This document shows positions 50,236 to 58,815 of a stretch of 64,000 nucleotides of DNA, piece after piece (the stretch's first letter is position 1; each line of letters opens with the position of its first letter). Made by a program: the position numbers and the translations under genes. A model generated the notes under the pieces. It saw only the letters and a list, made by a program, of their open reading frames with translations. It was not told the origin of the DNA and searched no databases. This stretch comes from Pseudomonas sp. RIT288. GTDB taxonomy: Bacteria; Pseudomonadota; Gammaproteobacteria; Pseudomonadales; Pseudomonadaceae. The stretch covers positions 124,001 through 188,000 of the forward strand of contig NZ_JFYN01000043.1 of the NCBI RefSeq assembly GCF_000631985.1, written 5' to 3'.

Positions 50236-50280
50236 AAGTGGATTCGTCGCGTCACAGATCAATCTGATCCGCTTTTTTTT
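50236..50280 (+). terminator. terminator-like hairpin between GT2 and PIG-L genes
   Basis: AAGTGGAT (50236-50243) pairs with ATCCGCTT (50267-50274), and a run of eight T residues follows. On the plus strand this would stop transcription antisense to the GT2 gene. Its arms match the element upstream of glgE. Confidence 0.5.
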
Positions 50281-50938
50281 AGCCTGGCTGTGCCAGATTT
50301 CGTAGATAGTCGCCGAATCCACCTCGTGCCCGGCTGTCCAGTCGGGCACTGGTGCGTACCTGCGGGCGATGGCTCCAGGCGATGTCGGCACCGCACTGTT
50401 CCAGTCGCCGCACCAGTTGCACATCTTCGTCGCAGGCCAGCGGCGGGAAACCACCGGCCCAGCGGTAAACGTCGGCACTGACCCCGAGGTTGGCGCCGTG
50501 GATGTGCCGATGCCCGTCACGGGCTTGATAGTGACTGTGATAGCGAATCTGCGCGGCTTCATCGAACGACTGATCCCAGTGTTCGACGGTCACCGTGCCG
50601 CATACCGCGTCGGCGCCCAGCCCCAGCTGCGCCACCAGCCAGTCATCGGCCACGCGGCTGTCGGCGTCGGAGCAGGAAATCCAGCGTGCGCCGCGCTCCA
50701 GCAGGACCTGCGCGCCGGCGGCCCGGGCCTGGCCGACATTGCGCGCGTCGATGTGCAGGCTCTGTACCGGAAAGCGCTTGACGATCTGCGCCGAGCGGTC
50801 AGTGCAGCTGTCGAGCACCACCAGCACTTCGACCGGTTCGCCGGCCAGCAGCCCGTGTTTACTGGCGCGCAGTGCCGCGCTCAGACATTGCTCAAGCAGG
50901 TCTTCCTCGTTATGCGCCGGAATCAGAATGCCGATCAT
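50279..50938 (-). CDS. family 2 glycosyltransferase
   Basis: This 219-residue GT-A enzyme starts MIGILIPAHNEEDLLEQCL and has VLDSCTDRS, a SDADS metal motif and a CDEDVQLVRRLE segment before the C-terminus. It lacks membrane helices, so it is cytoplasmic or peripheral. The nucleotide-sugar donor and acceptor are unknown. Its start overlaps the methyltransferase stop as ATGA, so it is made together with the NodS-like methyltransferase and the intact PIG-L deacetylase, suggesting a single glycoside pathway. Confidence 0.92.
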   Translation of the reverse strand: MIGILIPAHNEEDLLEQCLSAALRASKHGLLAGEPVEVLVVLDSCTDRSAQIVKRFPVQSLHIDARNVGQARAAGAQVLLERGARWISCSDADSRVADDWLVAQLGLGADAVCGTVTVEHWDQSFDEAAQIRYHSHYQARDGHRHIHGANLGVSADVYRWAGGFPPLACDEDVQLVRRLEQCGADIAWSHRPQVRTSARLDSRARGGFGDYLRNLAQPG

Positions 50939-51534
50939 CGCAGGCCCTCCAGTGCGGCCACCGAGCGCGGCTCGCGGCTCCAGACTTCAAGGATGAAGTC
51001 CGCTTCCTGATGCAGTGCCAGACGCGGCAGCGGCAACTGCTCGTGGATCAGGTCATGCACCTGACGGGCATTCAGCGGGCAGCCGTCGATGGGCGGACGC
51101 CAGTGGCAAGCGAGCAATTGCCCGTCAGCCGTCAGGGATTCACTGATGCGCCGGATCACTTCTGTCAGATCCCGGGCATCGAGGTAGTAGCCGATTTCGC
51201 TAAATACAATCAGGTCGAATTTTTCTTCCGGCCAGTCGCCGGGCAGGCGACTTTGGCGCACCTCGGCGTGGTCGAAAAGGCTCAATCGGGTACGCGCCAG
51301 GTTCACTGCCGCACTGGCGGTGTCGCAGCACAGCAGACGGTCGCAGCGGCCGGCGAGCTCGGCGCTGAGTTCGCCATTGGCGCAACCGGGTTCGAAGATC
51401 GCCCGATAATGTGCGCGGGGCAGGGCGGCGAGGGTGATTGCGCGTTTGCGCTGTTCGTACCAGCGCTCGCGGAACGCCCAGGGATCGTCGTTGGCGCTGA
51501 ATAATCCGTCGAAGTAACGATCATCGACACTCAT
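50935..51534 (-). CDS. NodS-like SAM-dependent methyltransferase
   Basis: The 199-residue protein has the NodS-family N-terminus (YFDGLFSANDDPWAFRERWYEQRK). Motif I is E48-P-G-C-A-N-G-E55 for S-adenosylmethionine, and FDLIVFSEIGYYL supplies motif II. NodS N-methylates the deacetylated end of chitooligosaccharides in rhizobia; here it sits beside a sugar deacetylase and a glycosyltransferase. A role in modifying an amino sugar is plausible but unproven. It overlaps both neighbours as ATGA. Confidence 0.88.
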   Translation of the reverse strand: MSVDDRYFDGLFSANDDPWAFRERWYEQRKRAITLAALPRAHYRAIFEPGCANGELSAELAGRCDRLLCCDTASAAVNLARTRLSLFDHAEVRQSRLPGDWPEEKFDLIVFSEIGYYLDARDLTEVIRRISESLTADGQLLACHWRPPIDGCPLNARQVHDLIHEQLPLPRLALHQEADFILEVWSREPRSVAALEGLR

Positions 51535-52304
51535 AGGAACACCACTTCAAAAGGTTGCAGCAGACGATCCAGCACGTACGGCGCCAATACCGGTTGCAGT
51601 CCGGCTTGCGGGTCGCCTTCCAGCTGGCTGGCAAAGGCATGCACCGCGTGGCGTTTGCGCGCCACTTGCTCGGGTGACAACAGAATCTTGCGCGCGCGCT
51701 GCCATGGCACCGCGGCGTCTTCCGGGGAGGCCCAGTGCCAGGTCCATACCGGCAATTCGTGGCAGGTGGCGCCGACCCGGCGTGCGGCTTCGATACTGGC
51801 GCGGCCGGCGGCTTCGTGATCGCAGTGGCCGTCCTCGCACCAGGTGCTGAACACCACGTCGCCGGGGCGCAGGTGGCGTTCGATGAACGCGACCAGCGAC
51901 GGCTCATCAGCAGCGACCTGGCTATCGCTGAACCCACCGCGCAGCCATTTCATGCGGTGCAGCGGCACGCCGAGGCGGCGCAGGGCTTCGGCTGATTCCT
52001 GCGGCCGCACCACGCTCAGACGTTCGACCGGCCAGCGCTCGGAACCGGGATGACTGGCGCTGCCATCGGTGACCGAAATCAGTTGCAACTGACGCCCGGC
52101 GGCTGCGAGTAACTGCAACAGGCCGCCGCAGCCGAGCACTTCATCATCCGGATGCGGCGCGACAATCACCGCACGGGCGCCGGGTGGCACCAGACTGAGG
52201 ATGTCGATGCTGTCCAGCGCCGCGAGGTGCCGGGAATGTTGCCATTGCAGCAGCGAAGTGCCCTGGTGGCCGATGATCGGGTCGGGTTTGTTGGCGACAT
52301 TCAT
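51531..52304 (-). CDS. PIG-L family deacetylase, intact active site
   Basis: This 257-residue protein carries the canonical H51-P-D-D-E55 motif and the GHCDHEAAGRAS segment that supplies the third zinc ligand. It should deacetylate an N-acetylated glycoside. It is a paralogue of the protein at 49336 (shared LVPPGARAV and VFSTW segments), which lacks the catalytic Asp. Its start overlaps the acyl-CoA dehydrogenase-like gene and its end overlaps the methyltransferase gene. Confidence 0.9.
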   Translation of the reverse strand: MNVANKPDPIIGHQGTSLLQWQHSRHLAALDSIDILSLVPPGARAVIVAPHPDDEVLGCGGLLQLLAAAGRQLQLISVTDGSASHPGSERWPVERLSVVRPQESAEALRRLGVPLHRMKWLRGGFSDSQVAADEPSLVAFIERHLRPGDVVFSTWCEDGHCDHEAAGRASIEAARRVGATCHELPVWTWHWASPEDAAVPWQRARKILLSPEQVARKRHAVHAFASQLEGDPQAGLQPVLAPYVLDRLLQPFEVVFL

Positions 52305-53299
52305 AGTGTCCAGGCCTCCTCGGGGTGTTCCGCCAGCGATTGGCCGAGAGCAGCGAGGTCACGCTCGGCATGGCTCTGACGCAGGAACACCGGCAGATCA
52401 GCCATCAACCGGGCGAAGTGCCGATCCTTGCAGAACGGCCCGGCCCCCAGCGCCCGCCCGACCTCGCGCATCACTTGTTCGGCCGACTGTTCGACCACGG
52501 CGCGGGCACGCCGGGCCAACAGTTCGGCATCGGCATCAGGATGCGCATCGATGTGCAAGGTACTGAAGCGCAGCACATTGGCTGCCGCGTACAACGCCGT
52601 ATCGACCGCGCCGAGATGGGCGAGGGCGTGCGGCTCCTGACGTTGCGCGCAGTGTTGCCGTAGCGCCTCGGCGATCTGCCGGGCCGCGCCGTACCAGCAC
52701 GCCGCGATACCGATCCCGCCTTGCCAGAAACCCGGACGATTCAGGTAGTCGCCGGGTTCGCCGATGGCCTGGGCTTCAGCGCCGTCGAACAACACTTCGA
52801 CGCTGCCAGTGGCGCCCATGCCGACCGCTTGCCAGCCCTGATCGGTAATGTTCACTCCCGGTTGATCAAGCGCCACCGCGACCAGTTGCTGACGGTCTTC
52901 GGCGTCCCACGCGGTGAGCAGCGCATGGCTGAGCACTGCCGCCCCGGAGCACCAGGCCTTGCGCCCGTCGAGGCGCACCATGTGCCCGGCCGGGCGCACG
53001 TGCACCCGCGCCTGCGGCGGTTCAGCCGCCCACATGCCCCAAGTACTGCCCGGCGTGGGCGAACCGCCGAGTTGTTCGATGATCGCCAGGGCGTCGGTGT
53101 GGCCTTCGTAGAGTTTGCACAAGCCCAGATCATGTCCGCCGACTTCGGCCAGGCGCTGAAAACGCTCCAGCGTGCGGCCGCTGCCGGGTAGCGGCAACTG
53201 ATCCAGACCGGCCTCGACCAGCGCCCGCAGGCAATGGCCGAGTGCGGCGGTGTCGCGATAGTCCGGCGGGCGGCGCGCCAGATAACTGTGCAGGTCCAT
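52301..53299 (-). CDS. acyl-CoA dehydrogenase-like protein
   Basis: The 332-residue product has the ACAD layout: an N-terminal helical domain, a beta domain in the middle (AWCSGAAVLSHALLTAW) and a C-terminal helical bundle. It is shorter than the usual 380 residues. I cannot locate a convincing catalytic glutamate, so it may be a flavin oxidase or monooxygenase-like member. The ATG at 53299 is one base from the glgX stop and gives the sensible N-terminus MDLHSYLARRPP. It links the glgX operon to the sugar-modification genes. Confidence 0.82.
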   Translation of the reverse strand: MDLHSYLARRPPDYRDTAALGHCLRALVEAGLDQLPLPGSGRTLERFQRLAEVGGHDLGLCKLYEGHTDALAIIEQLGGSPTPGSTWGMWAAEPPQARVHVRPAGHMVRLDGRKAWCSGAAVLSHALLTAWDAEDRQQLVAVALDQPGVNITDQGWQAVGMGATGSVEVLFDGAEAQAIGEPGDYLNRPGFWQGGIGIAACWYGAARQIAEALRQHCAQRQEPHALAHLGAVDTALYAAANVLRFSTLHIDAHPDADAELLARRARAVVEQSAEQVMREVGRALGAGPFCKDRHFARLMADLPVFLRQSHAERDLAALGQSLAEHPEEAWTL

Positions 53300-53300
53300 A

Positions 53301-55460
53301 TCAGTCTTCTTCTTCGCGTTGCAGTTCGAACAGCAGCAGCGAACGCCCGGTGACCGAGTATTCATGGCCGAACTCGAAGCGTTCCTGACCGCGAATCGAT
53401 GGCTGATTGGTGTCGATCATGCAGGTCCAGAAACTGCCTTCCGGCACTTCCGGCAGGCTGAAGTTGACGATGTCGTGATGGGCGTTGACCACCAGCAGCA
53501 ACGTCGCATCGCCACCCTTGCGGCGGATCCCGGTTTCCTGGGCGCGACCATCGAGCAGCATGCCCAGGCAGCGGTTGTGCGCGTCATGCCAATGCTCGGT
53601 GGTCATCTCGGTGCCGCCCGGCGCCAGCCAGGTGACGTCCTTGACGCCGATGTCCTCGTTGTACTCGCCGACCAGGAAGCGCCCGCGACGCAGGATCGGA
53701 TAAGCCATACGCAATTTGATCAGGCGTTTGACGAACTTGAGCAGCGCCTTGCCGTCCTCGCTCAGGTCCCAGTTGACCCAGCCGATCTCGCTGTCCTGGC
53801 AATAGGCGTTGTTGTTGCCGTCCTGCGTGCGGGCGAATTCGTCGCCGGCAACGATCATCGGCGTGCCCTGCGACAGCAGCAGCGTGGCGAAGAAATTGCG
53901 CATCTGCCGGTGGCGCAGCGCATTGATCTGCGGATCGTCGGTCGGGCCTTCGACGCCGTGGTTCCACGACAGGTTGTTGTTGCTGCCGTCCTGGTTGTTC
54001 TCGTCGTTGGCCTCGTTGTGCTTGTCGTTGTACGACACCAGATCGTTGAGGGTGAAACCGTCATGCGCGGTGATGAAATTCACCGACGAGTACGGCCGCC
54101 GCCCCCGCTGGTTGAACATCTCGCCGGACGCGGTCATGCGGCTGGCGAAGTCGGCGACCTGGCCGTCGTCACCTTTCCAGAACGCGCGTACGGTGTCGCG
54201 AAATTTGTCGTTCCACTCGACCCAGCCCGGCGGAAAGTTGCCGACCTGATAGCCACCGGGGCCGCAGTCCCAAGGCTCGGCGATCATTTTCACCTGACGC
54301 AGCACCGGATCCTGCCGGCAGGCGACGAGAAAACTGTGACGCTCGTCGAAACCGTCGTGATAGCGCCCGAGAATCGTCGCCAGATCGAAGCGGAAGCCGT
54401 CGACGTGCATCTCGCTGGCCCAGTAGCGCAGCGAGTCGGTGACCATTTGCAGCACGCACGGATGACTCAGGTCGAGGGTGTTGCCGGTGCCGGAATCGTT
54501 GATGTAATAGCGCTTGTCGTCCGGCATCAGGCGGTAGTAAGAGGCGTTGTCGATGCCGCGCATCGACAGGGTCGGACCCTGTTCGTTGCCCTCGGCGGTG
54601 TGGTTATAGACCACGTCGAGGATCACCTCCAGATTGGCCTCGTGCAGGTGCGCGACCATCTCCTTGAACTCGGCGATCTTGCCGCTGGCCAGGTAACGCG
54701 GATCCGGGGCGAAGAAGGCGATGCTGTTGTAGCCCCAGTAGTTGGTCATGCCCTTGTGCAGCAAGTGTTGGTCGTTGACGAAGGCATGGATCGGCAGCAA
54801 TTCCACGCTCGACACGCCGAGTTTGCGGATGTGTTCGAGCACGTCGTCGACCATCAGGCCGGCAAACGTACCGCGCACGTTCTCTGGCACCGACGGGTGG
54901 CGCATGCTGATGCCGCGTACGTGGGTTTCATAAATGATGGTTTTGTCCCACGGCACGCTGACCCGGTGATCGTTGCCCCAGGTGTGCGCCGGGTCGATGA
55001 CCTTGCACTTGGGTACGAAGGGCGCGCTGTCGCGTTCGTCGAAACTGAGGTCGGCATCGGGGTGGCCGATGGTGTAGCCGAACAGCGCCTCGGACCATTT
55101 CAACTCGCCGACCAGCTGTTTGGCGTAGGGGTCGATCAGCAGTTTGTTGTGGTTGAAGCGATGGCCGTTCGCCGGGTCATACGGGCCATAGACACGGTAG
55201 CCGTAGATCAGCCCCGGATGGGCGTCTGGCAGATAGCCGTGGAATATCTCGTCGGTGTATTCCGGCAGTTCGATGCGTTCGAGTTCGACTTCGCCGGTAT
55301 CGTCGAAGATGCACAACTCGACCTTGGTGGCGTTGGCGGAAAACAGCGCAAAGTTCACCCCCAGACCATCCCAGGTCGCGCCGAGCGGGAAGGGCAGACC
55401 TTCACGGATTCTGGACGGCTCGGCGTGCGCTGCGGGCTCGGCTTTTTTTGGACTGGACAT
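53301..55460 (-). CDS. glgX: glycogen debranching enzyme GlgX
   Basis: This 719-residue isoamylase-type GH13_11 enzyme hydrolyses alpha-1,6 branches. An N-terminal CBM48 module precedes the barrel, with DGFRFDLATILGR (nucleophile Asp), MIAEPWDCGPGGYQVG (acid Glu) and FITAHDGFTLNDLVSY. AGGAG lies 6 bases before the start. It feeds debranched chains to TreY/TreZ encoded upstream in the same direction. A gap of 223 bases with a REP pair separates it from the DUF2934 gene, so it may have its own promoter. Confidence 0.97.
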   Translation of the reverse strand: MSSPKKAEPAAHAEPSRIREGLPFPLGATWDGLGVNFALFSANATKVELCIFDDTGEVELERIELPEYTDEIFHGYLPDAHPGLIYGYRVYGPYDPANGHRFNHNKLLIDPYAKQLVGELKWSEALFGYTIGHPDADLSFDERDSAPFVPKCKVIDPAHTWGNDHRVSVPWDKTIIYETHVRGISMRHPSVPENVRGTFAGLMVDDVLEHIRKLGVSSVELLPIHAFVNDQHLLHKGMTNYWGYNSIAFFAPDPRYLASGKIAEFKEMVAHLHEANLEVILDVVYNHTAEGNEQGPTLSMRGIDNASYYRLMPDDKRYYINDSGTGNTLDLSHPCVLQMVTDSLRYWASEMHVDGFRFDLATILGRYHDGFDERHSFLVACRQDPVLRQVKMIAEPWDCGPGGYQVGNFPPGWVEWNDKFRDTVRAFWKGDDGQVADFASRMTASGEMFNQRGRRPYSSVNFITAHDGFTLNDLVSYNDKHNEANDENNQDGSNNNLSWNHGVEGPTDDPQINALRHRQMRNFFATLLLSQGTPMIVAGDEFARTQDGNNNAYCQDSEIGWVNWDLSEDGKALLKFVKRLIKLRMAYPILRRGRFLVGEYNEDIGVKDVTWLAPGGTEMTTEHWHDAHNRCLGMLLDGRAQETGIRRKGGDATLLLVVNAHHDIVNFSLPEVPEGSFWTCMIDTNQPSIRGQERFEFGHEYSVTGRSLLLFELQREEED

Positions 55461-55504
55461 GATTGCTCCTGCAAAACGGGGAAATTCTCGGCTGATACAA
55501 AACC

Positions 55505-55597
55505 TTGTAGAAGTGAGCCTGCTCGCGATAGCGGTCTGACATTCGATCTCGATGTCGCCTGATACATCGCAATCGCGAGCAGGCTCACTCCTACAGG
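55505..55597. repeat. REP pair between glgX and the DUF2934 gene
   Basis: TTGTAGAAGTGAGCCTGCTC and GAGCAGGCTCACTCCTACAG face each other with about 45 bases between. Confidence 0.9.
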
Positions 55598-55683
55598 GTG
55601 TTTGGGTTTTTTTGAGGACGAGTTAGTCCTCGGTGGCGAGCGAACCCGCCACACGATCATTCAGTTCAATAATCCCGGGTGGG

Positions 55684-56019
55684 TCAGTTGGCCGGGGGCT
55701 TGCGCGGGGCGCGCGGCTTCTTCTCGGCGGCTTTTTCGCCCGGTGGAATCACCTTGGCGGCGCTGGAGGGCTTGGCTTTGGCGTCCGCAGGCGCCTTGGG
55801 CTTGGCCGCCGGGGTCTTGCTTTCGGTGGCTTTGCCGGTCGCAGTCTTGCCGGCGGTTTTGCTGCCAGCGGCTTTCGGCGACTTCTTCGGCGCCAGGGCC
55901 TCGGCTTCGGCCAGTTTGCGCGCCATTTCCCAATGACGCGCTTCATGACCTTCAGGTTTGCCCTCCGATTCCCAGATCTGATAGGCGAACTCGCGGATGC
56001 GTTTATCGTCGGTACTCAT
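55684..56019 (-). CDS. DUF2934 protein with a Lys/Ala/Pro-rich tail
   Basis: The first 45 residues match DUF2934 (DKRIREFAYQIWESEGKPEG, then HEARHWEMARKL). The remaining 65 residues are a basic, disordered tail of Lys, Ala and Pro that could bind nucleic acid or glucan. The 111-residue protein has no membrane segment. It lies 27 bases after treY with AGGAG before its ATG, so it belongs to the glucan operon. Family function is unknown; members often sit beside glg/tre genes. Confidence 0.88.
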   Translation of the reverse strand: MSTDDKRIREFAYQIWESEGKPEGHEARHWEMARKLAEAEALAPKKSPKAAGSKTAGKTATGKATESKTPAAKPKAPADAKAKPSSAAKVIPPGEKAAEKKPRAPRKPPAN

Positions 56020-56046
56020 CGCAATGCTCCTGAACTGAACTCGTCG

Positions 56047-58815
56047 TTACGTAAAGAGTTGGATAAACAGATTGACCGGGAAATCCCCCAGCGCGGCGCT
56101 GACGTTCAGCTCCCTGTTTTTTGTGACTGCGCTGCTGTGAAAAAGTCCCTTCAGGTTTGTGTCAGAGGCGGCGAACGGTAGAACCACCCGCGTATCGCCC
56201 CAGCGCAGCGCATCCACCTGTGGCACGGCACTGTTTTCCAGCAACGTCGCGCAGCGGATCGGCACGATCACGATGGCGTAGCGGCCCTCGTGCTCACGGG
56301 CGAAGGCGAGCACGTTGTGCGCCTGCTCGCCGAGCACCTCCAGGGCCTGATACGTGCCCCGGCGAAACAGCTCGGCGTGTTCGGCGCGCAGGTTCAACAC
56401 CTGGGCGATCAACGCTTGCTTGATGCGCCCGTCACGCCAGTTCGCCAGCAGTTGCGCAAGCGGCGCGTGTCCGTCCAGAGCCTGCTCGCGAGCGGCGTAA
56501 TCCACCGGCCGGCGGTTGTCCGGATCGACCAGGCTGAAGTCCCAGAACTCGTTGCCCTGATACAGATCCGGCACCCCCGGCACAGTCATGCGCAGCAAGG
56601 TTTGCGCCAGACTGTTGAGGGCGCCCGCCGCAGCGATGCTGTTGACGGTCTTGCTCAGCGCGGCGCGCAGCAGCTCGCCTTCGTCACCGGTGAGCAAGCG
56701 CTGGGTAAACGTCTGCGCAGCGTTTTCGTAGGCTTCGTTGGGAGCACTCCAGCTGCTTTGCAGCTTGGCCTCGCGCAGGGCTTTCTGTTGCCACTGCCAG
56801 ATGCGTTCGGCGTAGTCGCTGAAACCTGCCTGATCGTCATCACGCAATTGCAGCGGCCAACTGCCGAGCAGGGCCTGATAAAGGATCAGTTCATCGCCGG
56901 ACGACGGCACTTGATCATCGTCGCGCAACGGTCGGGCGAGGGCGCGCCACAACTCGACCTGTTCGGCGTACCAGTGGCCGCGTTCGCTGAGCACCGCCAG
57001 CCGCGCCCGGGTGTCTTCGCCGCGTTTGTGGTCGTGGGTGGCGGTGGCGAGCAAATTGTCGGGGAACGCCGCCAGCCGTTGCTGATTGACCGCGTGGAAG
57101 TCGCTGACCGGTGCGCTGAACTGCTCGGTGTTGTAGCCGACGTCATTGCGCGACAGCAGCACCGCCGAGCGATACAGCGCGGTGTCTTCGACGGCTTTGG
57201 CCGCTGCCGGCGACGTCAGTTGCTGGAAACGTACGCAGGCGTGCTTGAGGATCTTGCGCGAGCGCCCGCGCGGCTTGTGCCGCCATGGCGTGCCTCCGAG
57301 CCAGGCGGCGACGCAGTCGAGCACCGGCCAGTCGCCTTCGCCCAGGGTTTGCCGGGCGCCGTCCATGGCTTGCTGGAAGAACTGTTCATCCTGAGCCGAG
57401 CGCCCGAGCGCGCTGATGTAAGTGCGATACACGGGGAAATGCACGATCAGTGCCTGCAACACCCGGCGGATCGCGCCGAGGGTCAGGTCGCGGGTCATCA
57501 GGTCGTCGCGCGCCACTTGCAGCAGCGCCTGGGCGACGCTTTCGCAGTCGCTGGCCAGCGAGCCGTTGAGGATCTGCTGGCGCGCCAGTTGTGCTTCTTC
57601 GATGAACGCCGCCGGACGCTCGGTACGCCGTTGCCAGAGGTCGCCGAGGACGTGTTCGCCATCCGGGTCGTGTTGCAGCAACGACAGTTGATTCATGAAC
57701 TCGTAACCGGTGCTGCCATCCACCGCCCAATCGGTGCGCAGGCTTTCGCCAGCGCCGAGAATCTTCTCGACGTAGATCGGCAAGTGCCGACCCGGCACGA
57801 GCGAGTCGAGGCGCCGCCGCAGTTTGCGGCAATAGCCACGCGGGTCAGCGAGGCCGTCGATGTGATCGATGCGCAAACCATCGACCAGCCCCTCGGCGAT
57901 CAACTGAAAGATCTTGCCGTGAGTGGCTTCGAACACGGCCGGACGCTCGACGCGCAGGCCGCCGAGTTCGTTGATGTCGAAAAAGCGCCGCCAGTTGATG
58001 TCGTCCGCTGCGGTGCGCCAACTGGCGAGACGGTAGCTCTGGCGTTCGAGCAACTGGTGCAGCTTGTCGAAGCCTTCTGCAGTGGTGGAGTCGTAAGCCG
58101 CGAGTCTTTCCTCGATCGCGGCGAGAATCTGCGGATCGCTCGCCAGCTCCTTCAATTCAGCCTTCAGCGGGATCGCCAGCGCATGGGCTTCGGTCTGGTA
58201 GCTGAGGGTACTGAAACGATCGGCGAGGGATTTCAGCGCTTCGAGCGGTTTGAGCAGCTCGCCGTAGTCATTCGGGCAGATCGGGAAGTGATGCTCGTAA
58301 TGCTCGACATGGAAGCGTCCCTGCTGCGCATCGAAGCGCAGTTTCAGCGTGCCTTCCTGCAGCGCGACACCGTAATCGCTGCCGAGAAACGGCAACAATA
58401 ATTGGCCTTCCATCAGCGGGTCGGGGGAGTGCCACTGGATGTCGAAGAACTCGCCGTATGGACTCAGGCGGCCCCATTCCAGCAGGTCCAGCCACCACGG
58501 ATTATCACCGCCACCGACGGCCATGTGATTGGAGACGATGTCGAGGATCAGGCCCATGTTGTGTTCGCGCAAGGTGCTGACCAGACGCCGCAGCGCCGGT
58601 TCGCCGCCGAGTTCCGGGTTGACTTGCGTCGGGTCGACCACGTCGTAGCCGTGCATCGAACCGGCGCGGGCCGCAAGCAGCGGTGAGGCATAAATGTGGC
58701 TGATGCCGAGGCGGGCAAAGTACGGCACCAGCGGCACCGCCTGTTCCAGGGTGAAGCCCTTGTGAAATTGCAGGCGCAGGGTGGCGCGCAACGGTTGGTT
58801 GAACGATGAATTCAT
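56047..58815 (-). CDS. treY: maltooligosyl trehalose synthase
   Basis: This 922-residue GH13_26 enzyme turns the reducing end of a linear maltodextrin into a trehalose unit. It shows LILDIVSNHMAVGG, DGLRIDHIDGLADPRGYCR with the nucleophile Asp, and IYVEKILGAGE with the acid Glu. Insertions typical of TreY bring it to full length. Its start overlaps the malQ stop as ATGA. TreZ, encoded two genes upstream, releases the trehalose. Confidence 0.97.
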   Translation of the reverse strand: MNSSFNQPLRATLRLQFHKGFTLEQAVPLVPYFARLGISHIYASPLLAARAGSMHGYDVVDPTQVNPELGGEPALRRLVSTLREHNMGLILDIVSNHMAVGGGDNPWWLDLLEWGRLSPYGEFFDIQWHSPDPLMEGQLLLPFLGSDYGVALQEGTLKLRFDAQQGRFHVEHYEHHFPICPNDYGELLKPLEALKSLADRFSTLSYQTEAHALAIPLKAELKELASDPQILAAIEERLAAYDSTTAEGFDKLHQLLERQSYRLASWRTAADDINWRRFFDINELGGLRVERPAVFEATHGKIFQLIAEGLVDGLRIDHIDGLADPRGYCRKLRRRLDSLVPGRHLPIYVEKILGAGESLRTDWAVDGSTGYEFMNQLSLLQHDPDGEHVLGDLWQRRTERPAAFIEEAQLARQQILNGSLASDCESVAQALLQVARDDLMTRDLTLGAIRRVLQALIVHFPVYRTYISALGRSAQDEQFFQQAMDGARQTLGEGDWPVLDCVAAWLGGTPWRHKPRGRSRKILKHACVRFQQLTSPAAAKAVEDTALYRSAVLLSRNDVGYNTEQFSAPVSDFHAVNQQRLAAFPDNLLATATHDHKRGEDTRARLAVLSERGHWYAEQVELWRALARPLRDDDQVPSSGDELILYQALLGSWPLQLRDDDQAGFSDYAERIWQWQQKALREAKLQSSWSAPNEAYENAAQTFTQRLLTGDEGELLRAALSKTVNSIAAAGALNSLAQTLLRMTVPGVPDLYQGNEFWDFSLVDPDNRRPVDYAAREQALDGHAPLAQLLANWRDGRIKQALIAQVLNLRAEHAELFRRGTYQALEVLGEQAHNVLAFAREHEGRYAIVIVPIRCATLLENSAVPQVDALRWGDTRVVLPFAASDTNLKGLFHSSAVTKNRELNVSAALGDFPVNLFIQLFT

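Noticed and set aside
52301..53299. Assignment of the ACAD-like protein to fatty-acid beta-oxidation.
   Set aside because: It is short, has no clear catalytic glutamate by eye and lies in a sugar-modification cluster, so a specific beta-oxidation role is not supported.
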